Below, one piece after another: positions 7,964-16,734 of a stretch of DNA of 64,000 bases; the first letter of the stretch is position 1; each line of letters opens with the position of its first letter. The notes under the pieces are model-generated. The model was not told the DNA's origin, made no database searches, and saw only the letters and a program-made list of their open reading frames with translations. The DNA comes from CBDIHH01 sp965279095 (lineage in GTDB: Bacteria > Pseudomonadota > Alphaproteobacteria > Caulobacterales > Caulobacteraceae): contig CBDIHH010000002.1 in assembly GCA_965279095.1 (NCBI GenBank), positions 1 to 64,000 of the forward strand. Reading direction: 5' to 3'. The position numbers and the translations under genes were made by a program.

Positions 7964-8020
7964 CGCGCGAGGCTAGAGTTTGTTCGCTTCAGCCAGGATC
8001 GCTCAATCCCACCCCGATCT

Positions 8021-8099
8021 TCCCGGCGAAAGCCGGGATCCAGATCATAAAGCGGCCAAGTCGAGCCATATGATCTGGGCCCCGGCCTTCGCCGGGGAT
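8021..8099. repeat. Inverted-repeat element, family A
   Basis: The left arm (tcccggcgaaagccggga, then tccagatca) is repeated in inverse as tgatctgggccccggccttc and gccgggga, around a 23-nt centre. Each arm contains a smaller CCGGC/GCCGG hairpin. It lies between convergent genes (VOC gene and histidine kinase). Related copies occur at 11877-11957 and 26349-26438. Confidence 0.8.
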
Positions 8100-8144
8100 A
8101 TCGGATCATTTTTCGTATTGGGTTCCGGCTAAACAGGACCCGAG

Positions 8145-9488
8145 CTAGAGCGGCAGGCGCACCTGGGCCAGCAGGCCGCCGCCCGGCCGGTTGCGGACCA
8201 CCGCGTCGCCGCCATGCGCCCGGGCGATGGAGCGCACCGCGGCCAGGCCCAGGCCGCTGCCGCCGGTCTCGCGATTGCGCGACGGCTCGCCCCGATAGAA
8301 GGGCTCGAACACCCGCTCCAGGTCCTTGTCTGGGATGCCGGGACCGTCGTCCTCCACCTCCACCAGGGCGATGCCGTCCTCGGCGATGACGCGGCAGCGG
8401 GCCGCGCCGCCGAACTTGCAGGCGTTCTCGATGAGGTTGGACGCCATCCGCTTGAGACCCATCGGATCGCCGCGCAGCACCACCCGGTCGGCCCGGTCGA
8501 CCGTGACCGGGGCGCCGGTCTCGGCCATGTCGTCGACGATGCTCTCGATCAGCGACGACAGCTCCATCGGCGTATGGGCGGTGCGGCGCTGGTCGCGGAC
8601 ATAGGCCAGGGAGGCGGAGATCATCGCCTCCATCTCGTCGATGTCGGCGGCCATCTTGTCGCGCACGTCGGCGGGGGCGGACTCGATGCGGAAGCGCAGC
8701 CGGGTGAGGGGGGTGCGCAGGTCATGGGCCATCGCCGCGGCCATGGCGGTGCGGTCCACCACATAGCGGCGCAGGCGGTCCTGCATCTCGTTGAAGGCGT
8801 CGATGGCGGGGCGGATCTCGGACGGCCCCTTGGACGGCAAGGGCGGGGCGTTGGGATCGCGGCCGAGGCGCTCGGCGGCCTCGGCGAACACGGCTACCGA
8901 GGACGACAGGCGCCGCGACACCAGCCAGACCATGGGAATCATCGCCGCGGCGGTGATCAGATACCAGAGGATGACCCGCTGCTGCCAGGTGGTGGGCATG
9001 CGGCTGTGTGGGGTGCGGGCGATGAGCCAGCGGCCGTCCGCCTGTTGTACCGACACCCGGAAGGGGGCGATCAGGAAGGGCGCGTCGGTCTGGCCGGCCT
9101 TGGCCAGGCGGGCGCGCACGTCGCGGATGGACCGCTGGTCGGCGAGGTCATAGTCCGAGATCCGCACCCGGGTGGGCGACACCCCCAGGGGCGCGGCCAG
9201 GTCGGCGCGCAGGCGCGGAAAGCCGATGGCTTCGTCCGCACCGGGCGGCGGCCGGCGGTCGAGGGTCACCACCAGGGTGCGGGTGTCATGCCGTCGCGGC
9301 GGGGCCGGCCCCCGCAGCAGGGCCTGGCTGATCTCGGCGGCGGTGTAGAATTCCGGCTTGGGCCGGGGCAGCTGGAACACCACCCACACATTGATCGCCT
9401 GAGCCAGCAGCAGGCTCAGGACCACCAGGGCCAACACCTGGACGAACAGGGTGGCCGTCTGGGGGCGCCGCGGCGCCGCCGCGGTCAC
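8145..9488 (-). CDS. EnvZ-type sensor histidine kinase
   Basis: A 447-residue inner-membrane kinase. TM1 at about 14-38, periplasmic domain about 40-170, TM2 about 171-190, a HAMP-like linker, then HisKA with AAAMAHDLRTPLTRLRFR (H255). The ATPase domain has NLIENACKFG, EVEDDGPGIP and GGSGLGLAAV. All catalytic boxes are intact. It overlaps the upstream response regulator by 4 nt, so the two form a translationally coupled pair. The periplasmic domain is not of a recognised type and the stimulus is unknown. Confidence 0.93.
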   Translation of the reverse strand: MTAAAPRRPQTATLFVQVLALVVLSLLLAQAINVWVVFQLPRPKPEFYTAAEISQALLRGPAPPRRHDTRTLVVTLDRRPPPGADEAIGFPRLRADLAAPLGVSPTRVRISDYDLADQRSIRDVRARLAKAGQTDAPFLIAPFRVSVQQADGRWLIARTPHSRMPTTWQQRVILWYLITAAAMIPMVWLVSRRLSSSVAVFAEAAERLGRDPNAPPLPSKGPSEIRPAIDAFNEMQDRLRRYVVDRTAMAAAMAHDLRTPLTRLRFRIESAPADVRDKMAADIDEMEAMISASLAYVRDQRRTAHTPMELSSLIESIVDDMAETGAPVTVDRADRVVLRGDPMGLKRMASNLIENACKFGGAARCRVIAEDGIALVEVEDDGPGIPDKDLERVFEPFYRGEPSRNRETGGSGLGLAAVRSIARAHGGDAVVRNRPGGGLLAQVRLPL

Positions 9489-10216
9489 GTGCGGCTCACC
9501 TTGGCCGAGAACATGTAGCCCTCGTTGCGGATGGTGCGAATCAGCTCCTGGCCCCCCGCGCCGTCCTCCAGCTTCTTGCGCAGCCGGCTGATCTGCACGT
9601 CGATGGCGCGGTCATAGGCCTCGGTGTCGGGCCCCCGCGCCATGTCCAGCAGCTGATCGCGGGTCAGGACCCGCTGCGGCCGCTCGGCCAAGGCGCGCAG
9701 CAGCGAGAACTCGCCGCTGGACAGGTTGACCACCACCCCCTGGGGCGTGCGCAGCTCCCGCCGCACCAGGTCCAGCCGCCAACCGGAGAATTCAAAGCCC
9801 GCCCCGTGGCGGCCGTCGGGCCCTCGCGCCTCGCCCCGCCGACGCAGCACCGCGCGGATCCGCGCCAACAGCTCACGCGGATTGCAGGGCTTGGGCAGGT
9901 AGTCGTCGGCGCCGATCTCCAGCCCGACGATGCGGTCGGTGTCCTCGCCCATGGCCGACAGCATGATGATCGGCGGCCCGTCGTCCGACAGCCGGCGACA
10001 GATCGACAACCCGTCCTCGCCCGGCAGCATCACGTCCAGCACCATCAGGTCGAAGGCGCCCCGCGCCAGGGCCTGCTCCATCTGCGGTCCGTCGGCCGCC
10101 GTCTCGATGACGAAGCCGTGCTTGCCGAGGAAGTCGGAGATGACGTCGCGGATGCCCGGATCGTCATCGACGATCAGGATGCGCGCGCCGGCCGTCCTCT
10201 GGGTGCTCATGTCCAT
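9485..10216 (-). CDS. OmpR-family response regulator
   Basis: A 243-residue two-domain regulator. The receiver has D17-D19, phosphoacceptor D61 in LMVLDVMLPGEDG, and KPCNPREL. The C-terminal winged helix has LSSGEFSLLRALAERP, LTRDQLLD and DRAIDVQISRLRKKLE. It pairs with the overlapping kinase downstream. A second ATG two codons in (10210) is possible. It is divergent from the permease gene, which could be a target, though nothing in the sequence proves that. Confidence 0.93.
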   Translation of the reverse strand: MDMSTQRTAGARILIVDDDPGIRDVISDFLGKHGFVIETAADGPQMEQALARGAFDLMVLDVMLPGEDGLSICRRLSDDGPPIIMLSAMGEDTDRIVGLEIGADDYLPKPCNPRELLARIRAVLRRRGEARGPDGRHGAGFEFSGWRLDLVRRELRTPQGVVVNLSSGEFSLLRALAERPQRVLTRDQLLDMARGPDTEAYDRAIDVQISRLRKKLEDGAGGQELIRTIRNEGYMFSAKVSRT

Positions 10217-10373
10217 CCGACCTTGTCGCCAAGGTGTTTAGCCTGGGCATTTCCGCCATGTAACACGCCCTCGCGCGCCTGGGCGTTGCGGCGTGGCGCA
10301 AGGCAAGTCATGGTTCGCCGCTTCACCATGCCGCGTCCGTGACGCGGCTTGTTTGCGAGGGGGATCTGCGCGC

Positions 10374-11843
10374 ATGGGACTTTGGACCCGTAAACCGATC
10401 GAACTGCTTCTGGCCCAGGCCGCGGAGGAGGGGTCCCATACCCTCAAGCGCGGGCTCGGCGCCGGATCGCTGACCCTGCTGGGGATCGGCGGGGTGATCG
10501 GGGCGGGGATCTTCGTCCTCACCGGCCAGCAGGCGGCCATCAACGCCGGGCCGGGCATCGTCCTGTCCTTCGTCCTGGCCGGGGTGGTCTGCGCCTTCTG
10601 CGCCCTGTGCTACGCCGAGCTGGCCTCCATGATCCCCGTGGCGGGGTCGGCCTACACCTACACCTACGCCACCATCGGCGAGTTCTTCGCCTGGCTGATC
10701 GCCTGGGACCTGATCCTGGAATACGGCATCGCCGCCGCCACCGTCTCGGCCGGCTGGTCGGGCTATTTCCTGCGCATGCTGGAGGGGTTCGGCCTGACCC
10801 TGCCGATGGAATGGACCACGGCGCCCTACACCTGGGACGGCCACCACATCGTCCAGACCGGCGCCTTCCTCAATCTGCCGGCCATGGCGATCATCGCCCT
10901 GATGTGCGCCTTCCTGGTGGCCGGCATCACCGAGAGCAAGGTCATCAACAACGTCATCGTCAGCCTCAAGGTGGTGATCGTGCTGGCGGTGATCGGCTTC
11001 GGCTTCGCCCATGTGGACCCGGCCCTGTGGCATCCCTTCATCCCCGACCGCATCGCCCCCACCGCGGAATTCCCGCAAGGGCAGTTCGGCCTGAACGGCG
11101 TCGCCGCCGCCGCCTCGGTGATCTTCTTCGCCTATATCGGCTTCGAGGCCGTCTCCACCGCCGCCCAGGAGGCCAAGGATCCCCAGCGCACCATGCCCAT
11201 CGGCATCCTCGCCTCCCTGGGCATCTGCACGGTGCTCTATGTGCTGATGGCCCTGGTCACCACCGGCATGGCCCCCTACCAGACCCTCAACAACCCGGCC
11301 CCGGTGGCCACCGCCCTGGCCAATGTGCCCCAGCTCGCCTGGCTCAAGCAGATCGTCAACGTCGGGGTGGCCGTCGGCCTCGGCTCGACCATCCTGACCC
11401 TGCTCTACGGCCAGTCGCGGATCCTCTACGCCATGACCCGCGACGGCCTGCTGCCCGCCTTCTTCGGCCGGGTGAACCCGCGCACCCAGACTCCCGTCGT
11501 CGGCACCATCATCGTCTCGGCCTTCGCCGCCCTGTTCGGCGGCCTGTTCCCGATCAAGATCCTCGGCGAGCTGGTCTCCATGGGCACCCTGCTGGCCTTC
11601 GGCCTGATCTGCATGGGGGTGCTGTATCTGCGCATCTCCCAGCCCGGCCTGCCGCGCCGCTTCAAGACGCCGCTGATCTGGTTCACCGCCCCCGTGGGCG
11701 CGCTGGGCTGCGCCTATCTGATCTACAAGCTGCCACCCGAGACCTGGCCGCGGCTGTTCATCTGGATGGGCATCGGCCTGGTGGTCTATTTCGGCTACGC
11801 CTACTGGCACTCCAAGCAGCACGCGGCCAAGGCGAGCGGATGA
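10374..11843 (+). CDS. APC-family amino acid permease
   Basis: A 489-residue transporter with about 12 membrane helices. The first helix has GIGGVIGAGIFVLTGQQAA, the APC substrate/Na-site signature, followed by CYAELASMIPVAGSAYTYTYA. It resembles the YfnA/YhdG and cationic amino acid transporter group. The long insert EWTTAPYTWDGHHIVQTGAFL between helices is typical of that group in Proteobacteria. The start at 10374 (MGLWTRKP) is preferred over upstream in-frame codons because it begins at the conserved N-terminus. An inverted-repeat element follows. Confidence 0.9.
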   Translation: MGLWTRKPIELLLAQAAEEGSHTLKRGLGAGSLTLLGIGGVIGAGIFVLTGQQAAINAGPGIVLSFVLAGVVCAFCALCYAELASMIPVAGSAYTYTYATIGEFFAWLIAWDLILEYGIAAATVSAGWSGYFLRMLEGFGLTLPMEWTTAPYTWDGHHIVQTGAFLNLPAMAIIALMCAFLVAGITESKVINNVIVSLKVVIVLAVIGFGFAHVDPALWHPFIPDRIAPTAEFPQGQFGLNGVAAAASVIFFAYIGFEAVSTAAQEAKDPQRTMPIGILASLGICTVLYVLMALVTTGMAPYQTLNNPAPVATALANVPQLAWLKQIVNVGVAVGLGSTILTLLYGQSRILYAMTRDGLLPAFFGRVNPRTQTPVVGTIIVSAFAALFGGLFPIKILGELVSMGTLLAFGLICMGVLYLRISQPGLPRRFKTPLIWFTAPVGALGCAYLIYKLPPETWPRLFIWMGIGLVVYFGYAYWHSKQHAAKASG

Positions 11844-11876
11844 TGAAGTCGTAAGGGGCTCCACTTCCCATCTCGT

Positions 11877-11957
11877 TTCCCCGGCGTACGCCGGGGCCCA
11901 GATCCTAGAGCACAGCGGTTGGCTCCTTAGGATCTGGGTCCCGGCGTACGCCGGGAA
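11877..11957. repeat. Inverted-repeat element, family A
   Basis: The arm ttccccggcgtacgccgggg, then cccagatcct, is matched in inverse by aggatctgggtcccggcgta and cgccgggaa, with a centre of about 22 nt. It has the same layout as 8021-8099. It lies between the permease stop and hrpB, ending 51 nt before the hrpB start, so it may sit in the hrpB leader. Confidence 0.8.
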
Positions 11958-12008
11958 TACGGGGATAGCCCAGTGACCCTTCTTTCGCCGTCCGCTATCC
12001 CCAACGCC

Positions 12009-14453
12009 ATGTCCCTTCCTATCCACGCGGTCCTGGCGCCCCTCAAGGCCGCCCTGGCGCAAGGCTCCAGCGCCGTGCTCGTCGCTCCACCCGGGGCCGG
12101 CAAGACCACCGTCACGCCGCTTGAACTGCTCCACGAGCCCTGGGTGCGCGGCGGCAAGATCCTGGTTCTGGAGCCGCGGCGCCTGGCCGCCCGGGCCGCC
12201 GCCGCGCGCATGGCCGCCACCCTCGGCGAGGCGGTGGGCGAGACCGTGGGCTTCCGGGTGCGCCTGCAGTCCAAGGTCTCGGCCCGCACCCGCATCGAGG
12301 TGATCACCGAGGGGGTGTTCACCCGCATGATCCTCGACGACCCGGGCCTCGAGGGCGTCGCCGCGGTGCTGTTCGACGAGTTCCATGAGCGCAGCCTCGA
12401 CGCCGACCTCGGCCTCGCCTTCGCCCGCGACAGCCAGACCCTGCTGCGGGACGACCTGCGCCTGCTGGTGATGTCCGCCACCCTGGACGGGGCGGCGGTC
12501 GCCCGCCTGCTCGGCGACTGCCCTGTGATCCAGAGCGAGGGGCGGCAGTATCCCATCGACACCCGCCACGTCGGCCGCGACCCGCGGCTGCGCCTGGAGG
12601 ACCAGGTGGCCCGCCTGGTCCGCCGCGCCCTGGTCGAGGAGAGCGGCGGGGTGCTGGTGTTCCTGCCCGGCCAGGGGGAGATCCGCCGGGTGGAGCGCGT
12701 CCTGCGCGAGCAGATCGACGACCCGGCTGTCGAGATCGCCCCCCTCTACGGAGCCCTGGACGCCGCCGTCCAGGACCGCGCCATCGCCCCCGCCGGCCCG
12801 GGCGTGCGCAAGGTGGTGCTGGCCACCTCCATCGCCCAGACCAGCCTCACCATTCAGGGGGTGCGGGTGGTGGTCGACGCGGGCCAGGCCCGGGTTCCCC
12901 GCTTCGATCCCTCCAGCGGGCTGACCCGTCTCGTCACCGTGCGGGTCAGCCGCGCCGCCGCCGACCAGCGCCGCGGCCGCGCCGGCCGCACCGAGCCCGG
13001 CGTCTGCTACCGCCTGTGGGACGAGGCCGAGACGCGGGCGCTGCCGGCCTTCGACCGGCCCGAGATCCTGGAGACCGACCTGTCGCGCCTGGCCCTGGAC
13101 CTGGCCCGCTGGGGGGTGCGCGAGGCCTCCGGCCTGGCGCTGCTGGATGCGCCCCCCGCCGCGGCCCTGCAGGAGGCTCGGTCCCTGCTGGCCCGCCTCG
13201 GCGCCCTCGACCCCGCAGGCGGCCTGACCGAGCACGGCCGGCGTCTGGCCGCCCTGCCGTTGCCGCCGCGCCTGGCGCATATGGTGCTGTGGGGCGCCGA
13301 ACGGGGCGGCGCGGACCGCGCCGCCGCCATCGCCGCCTTGCTGACAGAACAGGGGCTGGGCGGGGCCGACACCGACCTGCGCCACCGCCTGGCCGCCTTC
13401 GAGCGCGACCGGAACCCCCGGGCGCGAGACGCCCGCGCCCTGGCCGAGCGATGGTCCCGCGCCGCCCGCGGCAAGGCGGCCGGCCGGGCGCCGGACGACG
13501 GCCTGCTGCTGGCCGAGGCCTTTCCCGAACGGATCGCCCGGGCGCGGGGCGGGCCTGGGGAGTATCTGCTGGCCAGCGGCCGCGGCGCCTATGTGGATCC
13601 CACCGACCCCCTGGCCCGCGAGCCCTGGCTGGCGGTGGCCGACCTGGGCGGCGGCGGGCCCCGGGACCGCATCCTGCTGGCGGCGCCCCTGGACGAGGGG
13701 CGGCTGCTGGACGCCGTCGCCCATCAGGTCCGCACCGAGGACCGCATCGAGACAGACGCCGCCGGCCGGGTCCGCGCCAAGCGCCTGCGCACCCTGGGGG
13801 CCATCACCATCGATGAGCGGCTGATCGACCGGCCCGAGCCGGCGCTGATCGAGGGCGCGCTGTTGCAGAGCGTGCGCGACCAGGGCCTGGGCGCCCTGCC
13901 CTGGGGCGAGGCGGCGGTTGGCCTGCGCGCCCGCGTCGCGCTGCTGCGCCGCCTGGAGGGGGAGGGCTGGCCGGATCTCGGCGACGACGCCCTGATGGAT
14001 GACCTGGACGCCTGGTTGCCGCCCCTGCTCGCCGGCCGCCGCAACCTCGCCGACATCCCCCCGGCCGCCCTGGCCGAGGCCCTCGCCGATCGCCTGCCCT
14101 GGGACCGGCGCCAGGCGCTGGAGCGCCTCGCGCCGGAACGCTGGGCCGCGCCCACCGGCTCGCGCCTGCTCATCGATTACGGCGCGCAAGGCGGTCCCCA
14201 GGTGCAGGTGCGGGTGCAGGAGCTCTATGGCCTGGCCGAGCATCCCGCCGTGGGCGGCGGCCACGTCCCCCTGACCCTGGCGTTGCTCTCCCCCGCCCAC
14301 CGGCCGATCCAGATCACCCGCGACCTGCCTGGCTTCTGGCGCGGCTCGTGGAAGGACGTGCGCGCCGAGATGAAGGGCCGCTACCCGCGCCACCTGTGGC
14401 CCGAGGACCCCGCCGCCGCCGCGCCCACCACCCGCGCCAAGCCCCGGGCCTAG
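12009..14453 (+). CDS. hrpB: ATP-dependent helicase HrpB
   Basis: An 814-residue DExH helicase. Walker A APPGAGKTT (about 27-35), a DEFH box in LFDEFHERSLDADLGLAFARD, motif III MSATLDG, and motif VI QRRGRAGRTEPGVCYRLW are all present. The C-terminus has the HrpB-specific GSWKDVRAEMKGRYPRHLWPEDP. The ATG at 12009 is chosen over the in-frame GTG at 11973, since translation before MSLPIHAVL shows no conserved content and starts close to the repeat. HrpB is a non-essential putative RNA helicase. Confidence 0.95.
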   Translation: MSLPIHAVLAPLKAALAQGSSAVLVAPPGAGKTTVTPLELLHEPWVRGGKILVLEPRRLAARAAAARMAATLGEAVGETVGFRVRLQSKVSARTRIEVITEGVFTRMILDDPGLEGVAAVLFDEFHERSLDADLGLAFARDSQTLLRDDLRLLVMSATLDGAAVARLLGDCPVIQSEGRQYPIDTRHVGRDPRLRLEDQVARLVRRALVEESGGVLVFLPGQGEIRRVERVLREQIDDPAVEIAPLYGALDAAVQDRAIAPAGPGVRKVVLATSIAQTSLTIQGVRVVVDAGQARVPRFDPSSGLTRLVTVRVSRAAADQRRGRAGRTEPGVCYRLWDEAETRALPAFDRPEILETDLSRLALDLARWGVREASGLALLDAPPAAALQEARSLLARLGALDPAGGLTEHGRRLAALPLPPRLAHMVLWGAERGGADRAAAIAALLTEQGLGGADTDLRHRLAAFERDRNPRARDARALAERWSRAARGKAAGRAPDDGLLLAEAFPERIARARGGPGEYLLASGRGAYVDPTDPLAREPWLAVADLGGGGPRDRILLAAPLDEGRLLDAVAHQVRTEDRIETDAAGRVRAKRLRTLGAITIDERLIDRPEPALIEGALLQSVRDQGLGALPWGEAAVGLRARVALLRRLEGEGWPDLGDDALMDDLDAWLPPLLAGRRNLADIPPAALAEALADRLPWDRRQALERLAPERWAAPTGSRLLIDYGAQGGPQVQVRVQELYGLAEHPAVGGGHVPLTLALLSPAHRPIQITRDLPGFWRGSWKDVRAEMKGRYPRHLWPEDPAAAAPTTRAKPRA

Positions 14454-14485
14454 ACCCCGGCCGTCGATGCTCCTAGATGTGGGCC

Positions 14486-14713
14486 ATGCCCAACTACGAC
14501 TACCTGTGCGCCGACCACGGCGCCTTCACCGCCTTCAAGCCCATCGCGCGCTACCAGGAACCGGAGCCCTGTCCGACCTGCGCCGCCGAGGCCCCGCGGG
14601 TGATCATGACCGCCCCCTCGGTGCGCGGGGCGTCCAAGCCGGATGCCGGCGGCTCCAGCCCCGCCTGGCTGGGCGGCATGAAGAAACACGCCGGCGGCTG
14701 CGCCTGCTGCTGA
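14486..14713 (+). CDS. FmdB-family zinc ribbon protein
   Basis: A 75-residue protein beginning MPNYDYLCADHGAFTAFKPI, with PCPTCAAEAPRVIMTAPSV and a Cys-rich tail CACC. This is the FmdB regulatory zinc-ribbon family, here with His in place of one of the first Cys pair. An ATG three codons upstream (14477) is an alternative start. The molecular role is unknown. It is followed by an inverted-repeat element. Confidence 0.8.
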   Translation: MPNYDYLCADHGAFTAFKPIARYQEPEPCPTCAAEAPRVIMTAPSVRGASKPDAGGSSPAWLGGMKKHAGGCACC

Positions 14714-14721
14714 CCCCCAAT

Positions 14722-14828
14722 CGTCATCGTCCGGCTTGACCGGACGACCCAGTCCCGCGGCCCTCGCCGCATCGACCGCAGCGGTCAGGTCATGTTGCTG
14801 GGTCGTCCGGTCAAGCCGGACGATGACG
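14722..14828. repeat. Inverted-repeat element, family B
   Basis: Perfect 31-bp arms (14722-14752 and 14798-14828), running from CGTCATCGTCCGGCTTGACC to GACGACCCAG and its reverse complement, with a 45-nt centre. It lies between convergent genes (FmdB-like and SDR), 10 nt before the SDR stop. A second copy is at 29530-29636. Confidence 0.9.
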
Positions 14829-14838
14829 GGCGAGGGGG

Positions 14839-15573
14839 TTACCCCTGAGCCGCCTGCCACACCTTGAACTCCACCAGCAGATCGGGCGTCAGGTCCGGCC
14901 GCGCCAACTCCACCGCCAGGGGCGCGATCAGCATCGGGTCGGGCAGGTCGTCGGGATCCTCGCCGGGATAGGCCTCGGCCCGCATCCGGGTGCGCATGCC
15001 GCCGGGATCCAGCAGCACCGGCCGGATCGGCCGGTCATCGGTCTCCAGCGCCCAGCACCGCACCAGGGCCTCCAGCCCCGCCTTGCTGGCGGCGTAGGGG
15101 GCCCAGAAGGCCTTTTGCCGCCGCGCCAGGCTACTGGTCAGGAAGATCGCCCGCGCCGCGTCCGACTGGGCCAGGAGCGGCTCGAGCGACCGGATCAGCC
15201 GGAAGCTCGCGGTCAGGTTCACCTGCAGCACCCGCTCGAAGGTCTTGACGTCGGCATGGGAGGTGGGCGCCAGGCCGCCGAGCATGCCGGCGGCGTGCAC
15301 CAGGATGTCGAGGCGGCCCCAGCGGTCGTAGATGGCGCGGCCCAGCTGGTCGATGCCGTCGCCGTTCTGCAGGTTCATGGGCACGAGGGTGGCGCGCTCG
15401 CCGGTCAGGGCCAGGATCTCGTCGTCCAGGGCCTCCAGGGCGCCCTGGACCCGGGCGGTGGCGATGACATGGGCCCCGGCCGCGGCCAGGCCCAGAGCGC
15501 AGGCCCGGCCGATGCCGCGCGAGGCGCCGGTGACGACCGCCAGGCGGCCGGAAAGCAGGGTGGAGGTTTGCAT
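14839..15573 (-). CDS. SDR-family oxidoreductase
   Basis: A 244-residue classical short-chain dehydrogenase. NAD(P)-binding TGASRGIG at about 15-22, HAAG (NNAG equivalent) near 91, catalytic Ser in FLTSSLARR and the YAASK motif near 160. Its length and the LDPGGMRTRMRAEAYPGEDP segment resemble the YciK-like subgroup. The substrate is unknown. It is the last of the minus-strand genes downstream of purF, separated from the SBF transporter by about 40 nt. Confidence 0.9.
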   Translation of the reverse strand: MQTSTLLSGRLAVVTGASRGIGRACALGLAAAGAHVIATARVQGALEALDDEILALTGERATLVPMNLQNGDGIDQLGRAIYDRWGRLDILVHAAGMLGGLAPTSHADVKTFERVLQVNLTASFRLIRSLEPLLAQSDAARAIFLTSSLARRQKAFWAPYAASKAGLEALVRCWALETDDRPIRPVLLDPGGMRTRMRAEAYPGEDPDDLPDPMLIAPLAVELARPDLTPDLLVEFKVWQAAQG

Positions 15574-15610
15574 GCCCCCTTATTGGCATCCCGCCCGGCG
15601 GCGCAAGCGC

Positions 15611-16573
15611 CTATTGCCCGTGACGCTCCCCGTGGCGCTGGGCCAGGACCGAGGTGACGAACAGCTGCACCTGGTGGAACACCAGCAGCGGCAGCAGCAC
15701 CGTCCCGGCCATGGCGGCGGGGAACAGCAGCCCGGCCATGGGGGCCCCGGTGGCCAGGCTCTTCTGGCATCCGCAGATGATCGCCACGATCTCCTGGTCG
15801 GGCGCCAGCTTCAGGGCCCGCGCGGCCAGGTAGAGCGCGCCCAGCACGACGGCCAGGAGGATGACGGCCGCCAGGATCATCCGGGCCAGGTCCAGGGGGG
15901 CGATCTCGCGCCAGACGCCGTTGACCACCGCATGGCCGAACGCCGAATAGACCACCAGCAGGATCGAGCCGCGGTCGACGTAGCCCAGAATGCGCCGATG
16001 GCGCTCGACGAAGGCGCCCAGGAGCGGCCGCGCCAGCTGGCCCACCGCGAAGGGCAGCAGCAGCTGCACCACGATGGCCTTCAGGGTCACCCAGGAGAAG
16101 CCGCCCCCCTGGCTGTGGATCAGCAGGCCCACCAGCAGGGGCGTCAGCACCACCGCCAGCAGGCTGGACAGGGACGCCGCGCACACCGCCGCCGCCACAT
16201 TGCCCCGGCCGATGGACACCAGGGCGATGGAGGACTGGATGGTCGAGGGCAGGCAGGCGAGGAACAGCAGGCCCGGCCGCAGGGACGGCGGCAGAAGGCC
16301 CGTGGCGTTGAGGGCCAGGGCCAGGGCCGGGAACAGCAGATAGGTCGAGACCACCACCAGCAGGTGCAGACGCCCCGCCGCCAGGCCGTTGATCACCGCC
16401 TCGCGCGACAGCCGCACCCCCTGCAGGAAGAACAGCAGGGCGATGGCCGCGTCGGTGATCCAGCCCAGCACCGCGTCGGCCACGCCGCGCGCCGGCAGCA
16501 GGCTGGCCAGCACCAGCACGCCCACCAGCAGCAGCAGGTAGGGGTCGATGCGGAACCGGCGGAGGAAGGACAA
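15611..16573 (-). CDS. SBF-like sodium/bile-acid-type symporter
   Basis: A 320-residue protein with about ten membrane helices and the SBF-like features LFFLQGVRLSREAV, LACLPSTIQSSIALVSIGRGN and IICGCQKSLATGAPM. It belongs to the bacterial YfeH/PF13593-type branch; the substrate is not known. No ATG exists at the N-terminus. TTG at 16573 is preferred to TTG at 16579 because the AAGGG at 16585-16581 (minus strand) sits 7 nt from it. That ribosome site lies inside the adjacent inverted-repeat element. Confidence 0.85.
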   Translation of the reverse strand: MSFLRRFRIDPYLLLLVGVLVLASLLPARGVADAVLGWITDAAIALLFFLQGVRLSREAVINGLAAGRLHLLVVVSTYLLFPALALALNATGLLPPSLRPGLLFLACLPSTIQSSIALVSIGRGNVAAAVCAASLSSLLAVVLTPLLVGLLIHSQGGGFSWVTLKAIVVQLLLPFAVGQLARPLLGAFVERHRRILGYVDRGSILLVVYSAFGHAVVNGVWREIAPLDLARMILAAVILLAVVLGALYLAARALKLAPDQEIVAIICGCQKSLATGAPMAGLLFPAAMAGTVLLPLLVFHQVQLFVTSVLAQRHGERHGQ

Positions 16574-16579
16574 TATCAA

Positions 16580-16734
16580 ACCCTTCTCCCTCGATGGGAG
16601 AAGGGCAGGGATGAGGGTGCGCGAGCCGAGGCTTGGGAGGCCGGCGCAGGAGGCAGCGCCTCTGACGCCAACTCACTGGCGTCCCGCGCGCACCCCCACC
16701 CAACCCTCCCCCATCGAGGGGGAGGGCTCATTAA
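16580..16734. repeat. Composite inverted-repeat element, family C
   Basis: Two terminal hairpins, aacccttctccctcgatggg with agaaggg at the left and ccctcccccatcgaggggga with ggg at the right, are flanked inside by gggtgcgcg and its inverse cgcgcaccc. It fills the whole gap between the purF stop and the SBF-like start. Its left arm supplies that gene's probable ribosome-binding site. Confidence 0.75.

Noticed and set aside
10323..14393. 1356-residue open frame on the minus strand opposite the permease and hrpB
   Set aside because: It is the antisense shadow of two well-supported genes in very GC-rich DNA; its translation is low-complexity Gly/Gln/His/Asp without domain signature.
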